Assembly: GCA_030062745.1 (NCBI GenBank)
Contig: CP099840.1
Span: 2,418,001 to 2,482,000, forward strand
DNA: 64,000 bases
Reading direction: 5' to 3'
From: Capitulum mitella
Taxonomy: Eukaryota; Arthropoda; Thecostraca; Pollicipedomorpha; Pollicipedidae
Below, piece by piece: positions 12,501 to 22,800 of the stretch. Numbering within the stretch: the stretch's first letter is position 1; the number at the start of each line of letters is the position of its first letter. Below the pieces are notes generated by a model that did not search any database, had not been told where the DNA came from, and saw nothing but the letters and a program-made list of their open reading frames with translations. Made by a program: the position numbers and the translations under genes.

Positions 12501-15500
12501 GGGCAGGGTCCGACTCACCGCGTCTCCAGACAGAGGGGGAATGTGCCCGACTCATGGCACCCGGAACTGGGATGTCCGGCGGGGGCCGGTAGCGGTCTCA
12601 GCTCTCAGCAGCTGACGTCCTACCGAGCACCGGTCAACTCGTCCAGCTGAGCTAGGGTGCGTCATGAAGATCATTCACTGAAACTTTTGTTCTGAGAAGA
12701 ATAGCCTGAAACACTGGAACTAACTCAGCCATTTGGTATTTAAGGTAAATCGATGACGTTCTGATCTGTCTAAACTCAACGGAAGATGACATTTTTAAAA
12801 TCGGCTCTCAGGGTGTACGCTCATTCTCCGTAACCCATGCTTTCTTCCGTTTCCAACGACACCAGTTCCCGGAAAAAGTCCAAGAACGGCGTGAGAGGAG
12901 GTCACTCCAGCGCGGCCAAGGTCAACATCTGGGCGCACCCGCCGAGGAGGTAAGGCAAAAGCACGTGGACACTGTCTGGGTGTGTTCTAATGTCAATAGT
13001 AATGCCAATAGGGCACGTACGCGGCGGCTCCAACAACGTTGGAAAAAAGAGATGATTCTGAGATGCCCCATTAAAAGAAACAGTCTACAAAATGTTTCTC
13101 TCCGAGGTTTCGTCCCCACCAACTTTTGAAGTACTTCTATGCACGTAGTGCCTTCTGAGAACGTTGATACTGCCTGAAGGCGTATTTTAAACGACTGCCT
13201 AATGCCAAACCTTTGCGGGGTTGGGATCATGGCGCACATTTCCGTGGTTTCAGGTATTGTGCCCTTTATCACCGTGACTTGCCGTGACCTAGTCCGAATG
13301 TCATCCGTCTGTTTGGCAGGCCCTGACCTGTCATTCTTTAAGTTTTTGACCTGGCTGGAGCAGACGAAAATTGTCACATCGAGAACCCCACCTTAGCATG
13401 GTTCCAGCAATCTTTCTCTGACCTGACCTGGACCATTTCTCCTACGGCCTCGCCCTAGAGTATCCTCAACATCACGATCGGATCTGACCGGACCTGGGTC
13501 GTGTCTCCAACACGCCGGCACCGATGTATCCTCGGCATCACGACTTTACCTGATCTGACCTGACCTGAGCCATCCCTCCTGCGGGTTCGCCCCTGTGTAT
13601 CCTCAGCATCACGACCTGGTCTGGTCTGACCTGACCTGGGTTCGTCTCTCCAACAGGCCGGACCCGGTGTACCCTCAGCCGTATCCCGACGAGCCCGCAG
13701 AGCGCTGCGATGCCCGCTGCAAGCTGCCTGACTGCAACTGCGGGGGCACCGCCACCCCCGGTACGTGCTGGTCCGATGGAGACCGATGATCGCTACCGCC
13801 CGCAAAGACGAGTCTGTCTTAGGCTGGGGCGTACTGCTCCATTGTGAGGCGCGTCGTAACTGGTGTAATCACCACTTTTAGTGGTTTGATTGCTAGTTTT
13901 CAACTAATCTAGCTCGTCATGTCTGATATATCGCCATATATCATATATCATGTTTCACAGCAGCACTGCGATTGGCCTTCTTAAAAACCTAAAACCAATG
14001 TTAAGAGTACATTCAAAAGTACTGGGCCACGTGGATACACGATCACGTCTTTCCATCGGTCCCAGTTGGATTTGTTCTTAGACAAGTTTGCTTGTTGGTA
14101 GTAACCTTGATTTCAGAGAAAAGAAGATATACCTCCACCGCTAACGTTTTCGCGATTGCTGCTAACTGGCTACATGAGGTTTAGGCCCATGGAAAACGAA
14201 ATCAGATCCTGGCGACGTGCAATGCGTGTAATCGTAGGCAGCACTCCATTTCATGCCCTTTCAAGTGCGGCAGCGCCAGCGTGCAGCTGCCGTTTGTGCG
14301 TACTGTGACGTTTCACTGACGTCAGCCGCCCGCTCAGGCAACTTCCGGTCGGCTGACGTGCCGCAGCTGGTCCTGCTGACGTTTGACGACGCTGTCAACG
14401 ACCTTAACAAGGGCCTGTACAAAGACTTGTTTGAGGAGGGGCGTACAAACCCCAACGGTTGTCCGATCGCGGCCACGTACTACGTGTCGCACGAGTGGAC
14501 CAACTACGCGCACGTGCAGAACCTCTACGCAGACGGGCACGAGATCGCCTCGCATTCCGTGTCGTAAGTAGCCGGATCGTTCGGGTCCGGTCGGGTCCGT
14601 TCGGGTCCGGTCGGGTCCGACCGGGTCCGTTCGTGCCGGGTCAGGCCCGTCCATGCCGGCTGCATGTCCCGTATCTGCCTGACGAAGAGCAGTTTTGTCC
14701 GTCTGTCCGTCCGTCCGTTCGTCCGTCCGTCCGTCCGTCTGTCCGTCTGTGTCGGGACTGACACCAGGACTGTCAGGACTGCGTCCAGGCAGGTCGCTCC
14801 CGGTAGGGTCGCAAGGCCCACTGCATGGCCAGGTGGTTCAGGAGAGGGCTCCGTGGGAAAAGTTCGTTCGTCTCCTAGCGAAATCACACTGACCAGTATT
14901 GGCTCTAGATCGCATGTCTAAATCACCGAAACGAGCATTCACGTTTGCTGATGAGTCATTTTGCACATTTAGCATGGTTGCATAAACTAACCGAATTTGC
15001 ATCGCGTAAGGATCAGATAACAGAGGAGGTTCCGGTGGAAACTAATGATTTAAAAAACTACAGAGTCCTTCAAACAGGATAGTGCCACGCAGACATGGAA
15101 CGCTTTTTCTCCATGGGCTTTGGATTTGGGCATGACAACAGTGTCCGGCAAGGTAAGCTCACGGTCACAGGAATACGAACTGGAATCTCGGCAAGAGACA
15201 GCTGTCCAGAAGCACTCGTGAGATCGAGATTATGGCGGGCTGAACACGTGAAGCATGGTGAGAATGAGTCCCATTTTCCTCCTCGGCGTCGGTTGTTTTG
15301 GAAGCTGACAGGTTTTGCTTCGGCCTTGGGCCGCCTCAATTCAATTTGAAAAATATGCCAGTCAGCAGAGCAGTGCAATGAGAGGTGTACCGCGTTGGGA
15401 AGCGAATAAAGGGCGGTATGCAAGGGAAACTTTTGTCCTGCAGCTGGCAGCGGAACTAGCGTCCCTTCGTCTTCGATGTAGATATCGGCAGAGGGTGACG

Positions 15501-18500
15501 AGGTCAAGGTCTGCTTTGGTCCTCGGAAATCAGCAGTCGTATTGAGCAGATGCATGCCCTTATCAATTTCTACAAAGTTATAAGGCATCTTCAGATACGG
15601 TGCTGCCAGCTCTCAGCAAATGGGCAAAATGTGGTCCTCCAGAAAGAACAAGGAATGCTCCGGAAGATGAACTAATCGCATTAACATTTCGAGGAGAAAA
15701 TAATTCGCGTTTCAAACGTTGATCCGATCTCGAGCCAGCGCTCCTCCGTCGCCTGGTGTCCTGCGCTCTCGTCCAGTCTTTCACGCTGTCCGTTCGACGG
15801 TGCCACGCCCGGTTTCGATACCGGCTGCCGTCTGCCATACATCGCTGGTTGACCACCTCCTCCTGACGACTTCCGACGATTCTCACCGATCAGCAATCGC
15901 CGTCAGATGTCCGGACAGTCTGCGCGCTTGACCTCGACCCAACGCACCGACCTCGGCGAGCCTAGCTGACCCGGCCGACCCCGGCTGACCTCAGCTGACC
16001 TCGCCTGACCTCGTCTGACCTCGGCTGACCTCGTCCAGGTGGTCTGGAGACACGCAACGTGCCTCAGCTGGTCCTGCTCACCTTTGATGACTCGGTCAAC
16101 GACCTGAACCGCGGTCTGTACAAGGACATGTTCGAGAACGGTCGCGTCAACCCCAACGGGTGCCCGATCGCCGCCACGTTCTACGTGTCGCACGAGTGGA
16201 CCGACTACAAACAGGTGCAGAACCTGTACGCCGACGGCCACGAGATCGCGTCCCACTCCATCAGGTGAGCGGCCGGCAGGTGGTAGCACCGTCGACGCGC
16301 AGGTGGCGCAGCAGGTCGGAGCGTGTTTGGACCGTCTTTAGGAGCCGGCCAAAGGGGTTGGCAGAACGGAATCGGCGGGTATGAGGCCATTGGTTCCTTT
16401 TCCAATTAGCATTGGTTTCTAAGCGGAACTAAGGATGTTGGGTCATGCATTTTGTCTGTATGTTAGAGCATTAGGTTTCTGTTGCATGCCCGCATTTCAT
16501 GTTTTCTGTGTTATTGTCCGTCGAAACCCGAATGATGGCTCTGCAGGCCTTGAAACTAATGCATGAGCATCATGTCTGTGTTATTCTGATTAAGTTGCAG
16601 GCGAGTAAACTCGAGCGTACAGCGCCTTTGCACGGATCGAATCGGGCGCATAGCCTGTTCAGCACAGCCTGCCATGTTTCTGTCAAATTGTCTGCAACAC
16701 CGACTGCGTTCAATGCTTCACATCAGCTACAGCGCGTCTGCCGTCGAATTGTCGCCCGGCCCGATGTAACCGCAGCGCTGGCTCCAGCTGACGCCTCCTG
16801 TCGCCGTCCGCAGCCACAGCTTCGGCGAGCAGTTCTCCACGTCCAAGTGGGAGCGCGAGATCGCCGGCCAGCGGGAGATTCTGGCCGCCTACGGAGGAGT
16901 CCGACTGGACGACATCCGCGGCATGCGCGCCCCCTTCCTCTCGGTGAGCCGGGCAGCCTGGTGGCGGGCGGTTCCGCCCCCTTAAAACGGCTCCTGTGGT
17001 GGACGGCTCTGCTCCTGAAAAAGGCTCTTATCGCGGGCGGTTCTGCTTCTGGAAACGGCTGGGTTCCGGCTTTAGGTGAAAGATGCTGGTTCACAGGCTC
17101 CATTATTACGCACCACTCTTAAATATTTCTAAGGGTGTGATTGCACTGCATAGGCAGCCCTTAGTGAAGATGCCAGAGGTTGAAGCTTGACAAGATGTCA
17201 CGATTGTGGTGCGTCTTATACTCAGAGTGATCCACCCCACAATAAATGTGAAACTGTTTCTTTCTCCTCGATTAATCTGCTCAAAAGACGCATCATCGTA
17301 AAGAACAAGGGTACCATCAATGAATCTGCCCAACTGTGCTGTGGACAATGAACATCGTAAAACGTCACACCAGTCCCAATAACCACGGCACGATTCCAGA
17401 TCGGAGGTAACCGCATGTTCAAGATGCTGTACAACAACAACTTCACGTACGACTCGTCGATGCCCGTGTACGACAACAACCCTCCCAGCTGGCCGTACAC
17501 TCTGGACTACAAGATCCACCACGAGTGCATGATCCCGCCCTGCCCCAACAAGGCCTACCCAGGTCAGTGACGGTGCCGCGAACGTGTCATGTGATGGACC
17601 GCACACTGGGGTTAAGGTGGCGCTCAGCTGCGCCTAACGATTATCTCGGTAACTGCGGGGTCGGTGCGTGCGTTAAAATCTCGTACACCGGGCCGATGAG
17701 CAGATCCATGTATGCCGCCCATTAAGCAGAACTGTCTACGAAACGGATATAATGCAAAAGATGGCAGCCACGTTTTAAAGGCTGGCAGGACTTTCAATAT
17801 TACCGAAAATGGTAAAAACTTCGCTCGTTTTTGTCCATTGAATTGACCCATATCACTTCTAGACGACGCCCCGAACAAGACAAGAAATCTGTCTTTCTCG
17901 AACTCCAGCAAACGTATCGCCTCAGAAGTGCAACCCAGACGATATTCCCATCGTCTGCCGTACCATGTGCGAATGAGAGGTATCCACTGACTGACCGACT
18001 GACACATCGCTGCGCGGCAGGCGTGTGGGAGGTGCCGATGGTGATGCTGCAAGACCTGAGCGGAGGACGCTGCTCAATGGCGGACGCGTGCTCGACACCC
18101 GCCACCGCCGAGGAGGTCTACAAGATGTTCATCAAGAACTTCGAGCGCCACTACACCTCCAACAGGCGAGTCAAACGCAGCCTTTTCAAGATAGTATGAT
18201 GCAGCTTGTCAAAAAAAAACTCGTCCAAAAAGAAAACAGACGCGAAGACAGACGGTAGATTGGAGAAACTCTTCCGTGCTCACGCTGCTCATCTGGAGAA
18301 GCATCGATCGATTCTCGATGGTCCACCTTACAAATTTTGATAAATGGTCTGTTCTGACGATGCCACTGACGTCATTCCAGGGCTGTGTTCCCGCTGTACT
18401 TCCACGCCGCCTGGTTCACCACCGAACACCACAAGGAGGGCTTCATGGCCTTCCTCGACACCATCAGCAAGATGGACGACGTGTGGCTGGTCACCAACTG

Positions 18501-18978
18501 GCAGGCCATCCAGTGGGTCCGCGACCCGCAGCCGCTGAGCACCGTCAAGAACTTCCAGCCCTTCGGCTGCAGCTATCCCGGTGAGGACCTGCAGATCCTA
18601 TCTCGACGTACAGCTGCAATACCGACGTCGATTAATGGTCGTTGGCTTTGACGCCTGTTAGTAAAGATGTCTTTTTCATACTGACGAAACTGTAGTGGTA
18701 TTCGAGAGCTTTTCAAAGTCCAGGCGGCGGGCATAGGAGCCACCGAGAGGATGGAAAATAAGTGTTCCGCCGCAGTTTGGCCAACTGCAGACGCCGAGCT
18801 GCCAGTGTCCGCCTCCACCTCTGACGGGGCGCCCACGTTCCAGGAACGTCCCAGCCGCTGCACCAAGGCGCGCAAGTGCAACCTGTGGCACAAGTCCGGC
18901 GTGCGGTACATGACCACGTGCCAGCCCTGCCCGGACAAGTACCCGTGGACGGGCAAAACCGGCGTCAGCCCGCGCTGA
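416..18978 (+). CDS. Cda5: Chitin deacetylase 5-like protein, long-linker type (5' incomplete)
   Basis: Secreted or extracellular-matrix protein expected to remove N-acetyl groups from chitin (carbohydrate esterase family 4). Exons joined by GT-AG sites and matching phase: 416-587, 1538-1774, 3303-3483 (5' edge unsure), 4727-4818, 6536-7742, 8299-8740, 9152-9198, 9761-9934, 11493-11621, 12106-12474, 12866-12949, 13657-13760, then 14338-14563 or 16039-16264, then 16814-16943, 17400-17562, 18021-18165, 18381-18580, 18791-18978 (TGA). About 1,430 residues lie in the window; the signal-peptide exon must lie upstream. Order: type-2 chitin-binding domain ([20 protein letters not shown], ending [12 protein letters not shown]), a disordered S/T/P/R/Y-rich linker of over 900 residues, then the deacetylase domain. 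Visible CE4 motifs are TFDD, HSxSH (split over an exon junction), RAPF, YDSSM and FHAAW. The long linker argues for CDA5 rather than CDA4. A one-base frame break lies near 7.5 kb. The family call is firm; linker exon edges are less so. Confidence 0.9.
1000..1537 (+). repeat. Tandem decayed copies of a 3' splice region (CDA5 intron)
   Basis: TTTCAGCTCTGACCTG-type units occur about ten times, becoming closer to the true acceptor (GTTTCAGCTCCGACCTGTTG at 1531) toward the exon. Several copies keep both the CAG and the first exon bases. Confidence 0.75.
4425..4575 (+). repeat. 40-bp tandem repeat in CDA5 intron
   Basis: Four units of about 40 bases, each starting GCCCTG(A/G)CCTGGG or a one- or two-base variant (4,428; 4,468; 4,507; 4,546), lie upstream of the 4727 exon. 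Confidence 0.75.
6536..7742 (+). CDS. Cda5: CDA5 large linker exon, low complexity
   Basis: The acceptor is tgtattttag at 6535 and the donor is ggcag|gtaaca. The start phase fits the exon ending at 4818. The encoded linker opens with tandem TTDxDVT-like repeats (DNA about 6588-6672), then a basic/proline-rich stretch and a tyrosine-rich part with [16 protein letters not shown]-type repeats, as seen in extracellular matrix linkers. From 6536 to about 7,505 one frame is open and protein-like; from about 7,575 to 7,742 a second frame is ([20 protein letters not shown]). The exon length fits its two flanking phases only if one base is surplus. The break sits in or just after a CCG run, so an assembly indel is the simplest reading. 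Confidence 0.75.
8299..8740 (+). CDS. Cda5: CDA5 linker exon, acidic and tyrosine-rich end
   Basis: The acceptor is ccgctgcag and the donor is ttcacg|gtgaga. The single base before the first full codon fits the upstream phase. It reads [20 protein letters not shown], then a Ser/Pro stretch, then [20 protein letters not shown], a Tyr/Asp-rich segment. No folded domain is visible. It feeds in frame into a 47-nt exon at 9152-9198 and a Lys/Arg/Thr-rich exon at 9761-9934. Confidence 0.8.
12106..12474 (+). CDS. Cda5: CDA5 linker exon with GSTR tandem repeats
   Basis: The exon has acceptor cgctccag and donor accgg|gtgagg, in phase with 11493-11621 and 12866-12949. The protein carries about fourteen GST(R/L/F)-type tripeptide-tetrapeptide repeats encoded by a roughly 12-base repeat between 12,160 and 12,350. 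The opposite strand is also open over this repeat and would read (R)VEP repeats, but it has no splice or domain support. The repeated Ser/Thr suggests an O-glycosylated or disordered spacer (inference). Confidence 0.75.
13440..13656 (+). repeat. 70-bp tandem repeat including copies of an exon start (CDA5 intron)
   Basis: Three units share (G/C)TCGCCC...GTATCCTCAGCATCACGACC and end in TCTGACCTGACCTG; the third runs into the true acceptor CTCCAACAG. The exon itself begins GCCGGACCCGGTGTACCCTC, clearly the same phrase as GCCGGCACCGATGTATCCTC at about 13,514. Confidence 0.8.
14338..14563 (+). CDS. Cda5: CDA5 alternative catalytic exon a (mutually exclusive)
   Basis: A 226-nt exon that opens the deacetylase domain: [20 protein letters not shown] at the start, then [17 protein letters not shown] and HEIASHSVS at the end. 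It holds the catalytic and metal-binding TFDD aspartates and the first histidine of the second motif. It enters at phase 1 and leaves at phase 2 (gtgtc|gtaagt), exactly like exon b. Because 226 is not a multiple of three, including both exons or neither shifts the frame, so only one can be used. A CDA5 splice pair of this kind is known from beetles (Tribolium CDA5a/5b). Confidence 0.92.
14575..14750 (+). repeat. GGGTCCGGTC array and (CCGT)n microsatellite after exon a
   Basis: Starting about ten bases after the exon a donor: about six units of GTTCGGGTCCGGTCGGGTCC type (14,578-14,645), then a CCGT/CTGT tetranucleotide run (about 14,697-14,750). Confidence 0.85.
15940..16036 (+). repeat. CTGACCTCG tandem array before exon b
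   Basis: About eight 9-10-base units (CTGACCTCAG, CTGACCTCGC, CTGACCTCGT and similar) run into the acceptor of exon b. CTGAC matches the metazoan branch-point consensus, so the array may offer many branch points. Confidence 0.85.
16039..16264 (+). CDS. Cda5: CDA5 alternative catalytic exon b (mutually exclusive)
   Basis: A 226-nt paralogue of the exon at 14338, with the same phases (acceptor ctcgtccag, donor atcag|gtgagc). It starts [20 protein letters not shown], then [17 protein letters not shown], and ends HEIASHSI. Catalytic residues are kept. Differences cluster in the first eight residues and at surface-like sites ([26 protein letters not shown]), which suggests altered substrate edge or partner contacts rather than a dead copy (inference). 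Confidence 0.92.
18166..18380 (+). other. CDA5 intron with a GC-AG splice pair
   Basis: The exon at 18021-18165 must end at AAC AG to join GCTGTGTTCCCG in the next exon and give [13 protein letters not shown]. The intron therefore starts with GCGAGT instead of GT and ends cattccag. GC-AG introns are a known minor class that needs an otherwise strong donor; CAG|GCGAGT fits that. Confidence 0.8.
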
Positions 18979-19847
18979 GCGCCGCCGCCCGCACCGCCGT
19001 AACTTATACCGACGCCGGCGCCGGCCGCCGCGCCTGTTTGTGTTGACGCTGGCGCGGGCGCGCGGCCGGCCGGCGGCCGCCGCCGCGGGCCGGCCGGCCG
19101 CCGACGCCCGAGTCTCGCGTGCCAATTCCCGTGATACCGCCGGCGGCGGGCGGCCCCGAGGGGCGGCCCCGGCGGCCGCCGCGGGCGGTCCCGGCGCTCC
19201 GCCGCCAGACGGCGCCCTGTGTAGAGCCGCCTCCCTCCGTCCAACTAGCCTGTTTCAGTCTTGCCCGCGACCAGGGCGTTCTGAGGACGCGCGGTGGCAG
19301 CGCGGGTCCGAGCGAGCGCCGCAGAGAATTACCGACTTGGTTCACCCGATCATTGTACCAAGGCATTCAGCATTATGTAGATAACTTCACCCTACGTGAA
19401 AAGTATACCTAGCAAAAGATTAAGCTAGCAGGGTTCAGACACATATTACCATGTGATATGCAGCTTGAAATAAAGGTTAGTGACGTATGCGTGTCTATAT
19501 TCGCAAAACTGTCAACAAGTTCGGTATGAAACAAGAAGCAATACTGGCAGCAGACCTGTGTCAGAATATTGTCATTTGCATCCGTCCAAACAATCCGCAT
19601 TTACAAATCAGCTGGTTCCAGCAACGATTTCCTGCTCCTCTGAACAGCAAAACTTCACAGGCGAAATGAGGCAGATGAAAAAAAAACAAAATCCATCTTC
19701 CCGACTCTTGTATCAGACCAGCAATATTGACACTGTCCCTCAGCCTTCCCTGTGTAATATCGCCCCCCTCGACCCACCAACAAACCAGTGATATTTGAGC
19801 CTCAAATCCCCCACAGCCGACAACGATCGCGTCCCCTGCGGTGACCG
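18979..19847. other. Convergent intergenic space / 3' UTRs
   Basis: This lies between the CDA5 stop and the stop of the minus-strand solenoid gene. It holds a GGCC/GCCG-rich block at 19,020-19,230 and a candidate AATAAA at 19,469. No coding exon is supported. Confidence 0.6.
19469..19474 (+). promoter_or_regulatory. Candidate polyadenylation signal of CDA5
   Basis: An AATAAA hexamer lies about 490 bases after the CDA5 stop, with no other recognisable gene between. The intervening 3' UTR is extremely GC-rich from 19,000 to 19,240 and then becomes ordinary sequence. Confidence 0.45.
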
Positions 19848-22800
19848 TCACCCTGCGGCCACGTGCTGGGTCAGGTCACCCAGCACCGAGCCGCTGATGT
19901 GCTGCAACACCCGCTTTTTGATCGGCGAGTCGTTGGGGATGTTGAAGCAGCCGACGACGAACTGGGAGAGGGCGCCGGCCGAGGCGTCCATGTCCTCCAG
20001 CTGCCAGTCCATGTTGGGCGATGTCGGGCCGTCCGGGGCAGACGTCGCCTTCTTCTCCATCTGACTCGTCATCTGGCCGGCAGCCAACGGCCAGTCAGTA
20101 CACAGCAATGCTGCTGACGGCAGTTCGTGGGCTTTACTGATGAGTAGCGAACACATGACTGAATTCCGATCGGTTCAACTGTGCAGAGCCAACCGTATGT
20201 CATGATTAGTTGTTTCTATACTTCTGATGGGCTTGGGCCAGTGACACCCTTCAAAGACTAAATACTCACAGGCCAGGTGTTCGTCTCAATCCTCCAAATA
20301 AATCCCATTTCATGAAGCAAATGGTCTTGAACGCGCAACCAGGAATTGTACGCATCCAACAGCCACCACTCACACTCGGTGTGTCCCAATGTCGTACATC
20401 CCCCAGCCTTCACCATGACAGAGGGATGACCCAATGCCCCGCCCAGAGCCGGCGCCACACCCGCTCCACGGCCCGCGCCCCGCCCGCGGGCGTACCTCTT
20501 TGATGAACTCGGCGGTGACGAAGAGCGCCAGCAGCTCGAGCGGCTCCCTGGCGGCCGGCTCCGGCACGAGCGTCATCAGGTGCGTCAGCGGCAGGAACAC
20601 CGACGACAGGTCGTCGCCGTACTGCTCCGAGCCGGCCGACGCCTCCAGGGAGCGCTGCGGCGGGGCCGGCCGGGCGGCGCGGTCAGACGCCGCGTCACAG
20701 TGCAGACGCCGTACACAGGGCGACGGACTCTCCTCCCCCGGGGAACACGTGCAGTCAGGCACGGCACGCGTGACCTCGCCGCGCATCGGAGCCGCCAACG
20801 CCGCACAGAGAGACGACCGGAGGTTTTGGTTCGACGACCAATCAAACTCAAAATTTTACATTAATGGGTATTACGTGGGTCATTTCAGCACAGGCAACGT
20901 ATAACTACCAGACGGAAGGTGCGAATAAAAGGCAATTCTATTATTCTTCTATCCCAGGTACGCGCAGTTACACATAAAGGCCACAGACCAGCATGACCGT
21001 GGCCTTCCGCGCCGTGCTCCAGCCTCGAGCAACCTCCCGAGCACCCCCTCCCTCTTGACCACCAGACCATCGCCAGCCCACGACCGACCTTGATCTGGAC
21101 GGCGACGGCGCGCAGACCGGCGGCCAGCCGGTCGGCCGGCAGCAGGAGCGACTCGTCCGGCGGCACGTCGTCGGCCGGCGCCGTCCACAGCGTGACCAGG
21201 TCGCCGTAGTACCAGGCGGCGCGCGCCAGCGGGCGGCGCTCGGCCGGCGCCGCGGCCGCCGCCGCGTACGGCGCCGTGCCGGCGTGGTACTGCAGCAGGG
21301 CCGCGTGCAGGCGCCGCCACTCGTCCGCGCACAGGTACGGCAGGTACTGGCGGCACAGAGCGAGCCTTTGACGGCAGCTGAGCACGCACACGGTTCCGAG
21401 GCGGGGATGGGGAACAGTCGTTTAACACGTGACGTCTGCATGGACAGTAGGTTCGACAGCTCCTGGCGACAACACAAATTGGCGAAGGGTGATAGCGGGC
21501 AGCGCCACGCGTGCTTTCGACACCAGCAGCAGTTTCTGACCTACACTAAACCATACCTTAGTTAGCTTACATACACAGTACATTTTAACAAGTGCAGTGT
21601 TCTGGCGTAGCATGTAGCAAGATACCACAAATCACCTCCAAACCAACATCCTCCCAGTGTCCAGGAGTCCCTCGCTCCAGCTTACTGAGGCGAGGGTGGC
21701 CTTGAGCAGCACGTGGTCGTCCAGCCGCCACGGGGCGGCTGCGTCGTCGGCGAGGCAGTGCAGCAGACTGCCGTGCTCGGCCGGCGGCGGCACGTGCAGC
21801 AGCAGCCGGCACATGTACAGCTCGGTCACCGGGTGGCAGCGGCCGGCCAGCGCTGCCAGACGGCCCTCACAGTCTGCGGGCACGCAACAGGTCATGGTCT
21901 GGCCAGGGCGGGGCCAGGGTAGGGTCGGACACAGGTCCGGGGACACGCACAGGTCAGGGTTTGTTCGGCCAGCTGTATGTTGTGGTACATGTGCCGCAAG
22001 CTTTCCTAAAAATTTCGGCTTCTTCGACAGGCGATTCTGACCTTTTCGTGCAAGCCAATGTCTTCAGGCACTTCAGTGCAACTTGTTCCATTCCCATTAC
22101 ACGTTCGACCGCTACACTCAACTCACCTAGCTCCTGAACGCTGTCCATCATCCTCAGACACTGCAGCGCCAGCTGTCTCTGCTCGATCATCCGCTCGGCG
22201 TCCGTGTCCATGTCGAGCGTCTCGTCCATGGCGATGGCGCTGAACTGCGCCAGAGGGCAGCACCACTGGGCCGAACGGACCGCGCTGCTTCCCATCAGGT
22301 CCTGTAGTAACAACTGCCGCAGTCAGAGACGCTGCAGTCGCGGCAGGCCGCTACCGCCGGCAAGACGACACGCGCTGCAATGATGGGCACGAGCCGGAGG
22401 ATTCAAAGTCGGACAAATCGACAGCAGCATTGAGGACATTTGTTAACACATAGCTCAGGCAACAAGATAATCTGATGAGCTAGATCGAATGAACACATGA
22501 GGTATCCAGCACAACATATGTAGTCCATGGCCTCGTGCTGCGATTCGGGCCAGGACCAGCATAAGCAAAGTACAGACTAGTTGGGGCTTCCGTGTGCACG
22601 AGTCTTGTGATCCCCAGCTACAGACAACACTGCCTTAACACCATGTGGCTGCAGCACTGAAAACAGCAGTGAAAGTATGAGGCAGGGGATCTATGGAACG
22701 CATCACCTGACAGGGTAGCGCCAACTACATCTCCCGGAAACAACATTTGAAACAACAACATGTCTAGAAAGAGGTTGAAATCCGACAAATAAGTCAGATA

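Noticed and set aside
12028-12555. Minus-strand frame encoding VEPR repeats
   Set aside because: It mirrors the GSTR repeat exon. The plus strand has the acceptor, donor and phase that join neighbouring CDA5 exons.
14697-14750. Possible CRISPR-like or structured repeat
   Set aside because: It is a simple CCGT tetranucleotide microsatellite with no spacers, in a eukaryotic intron.
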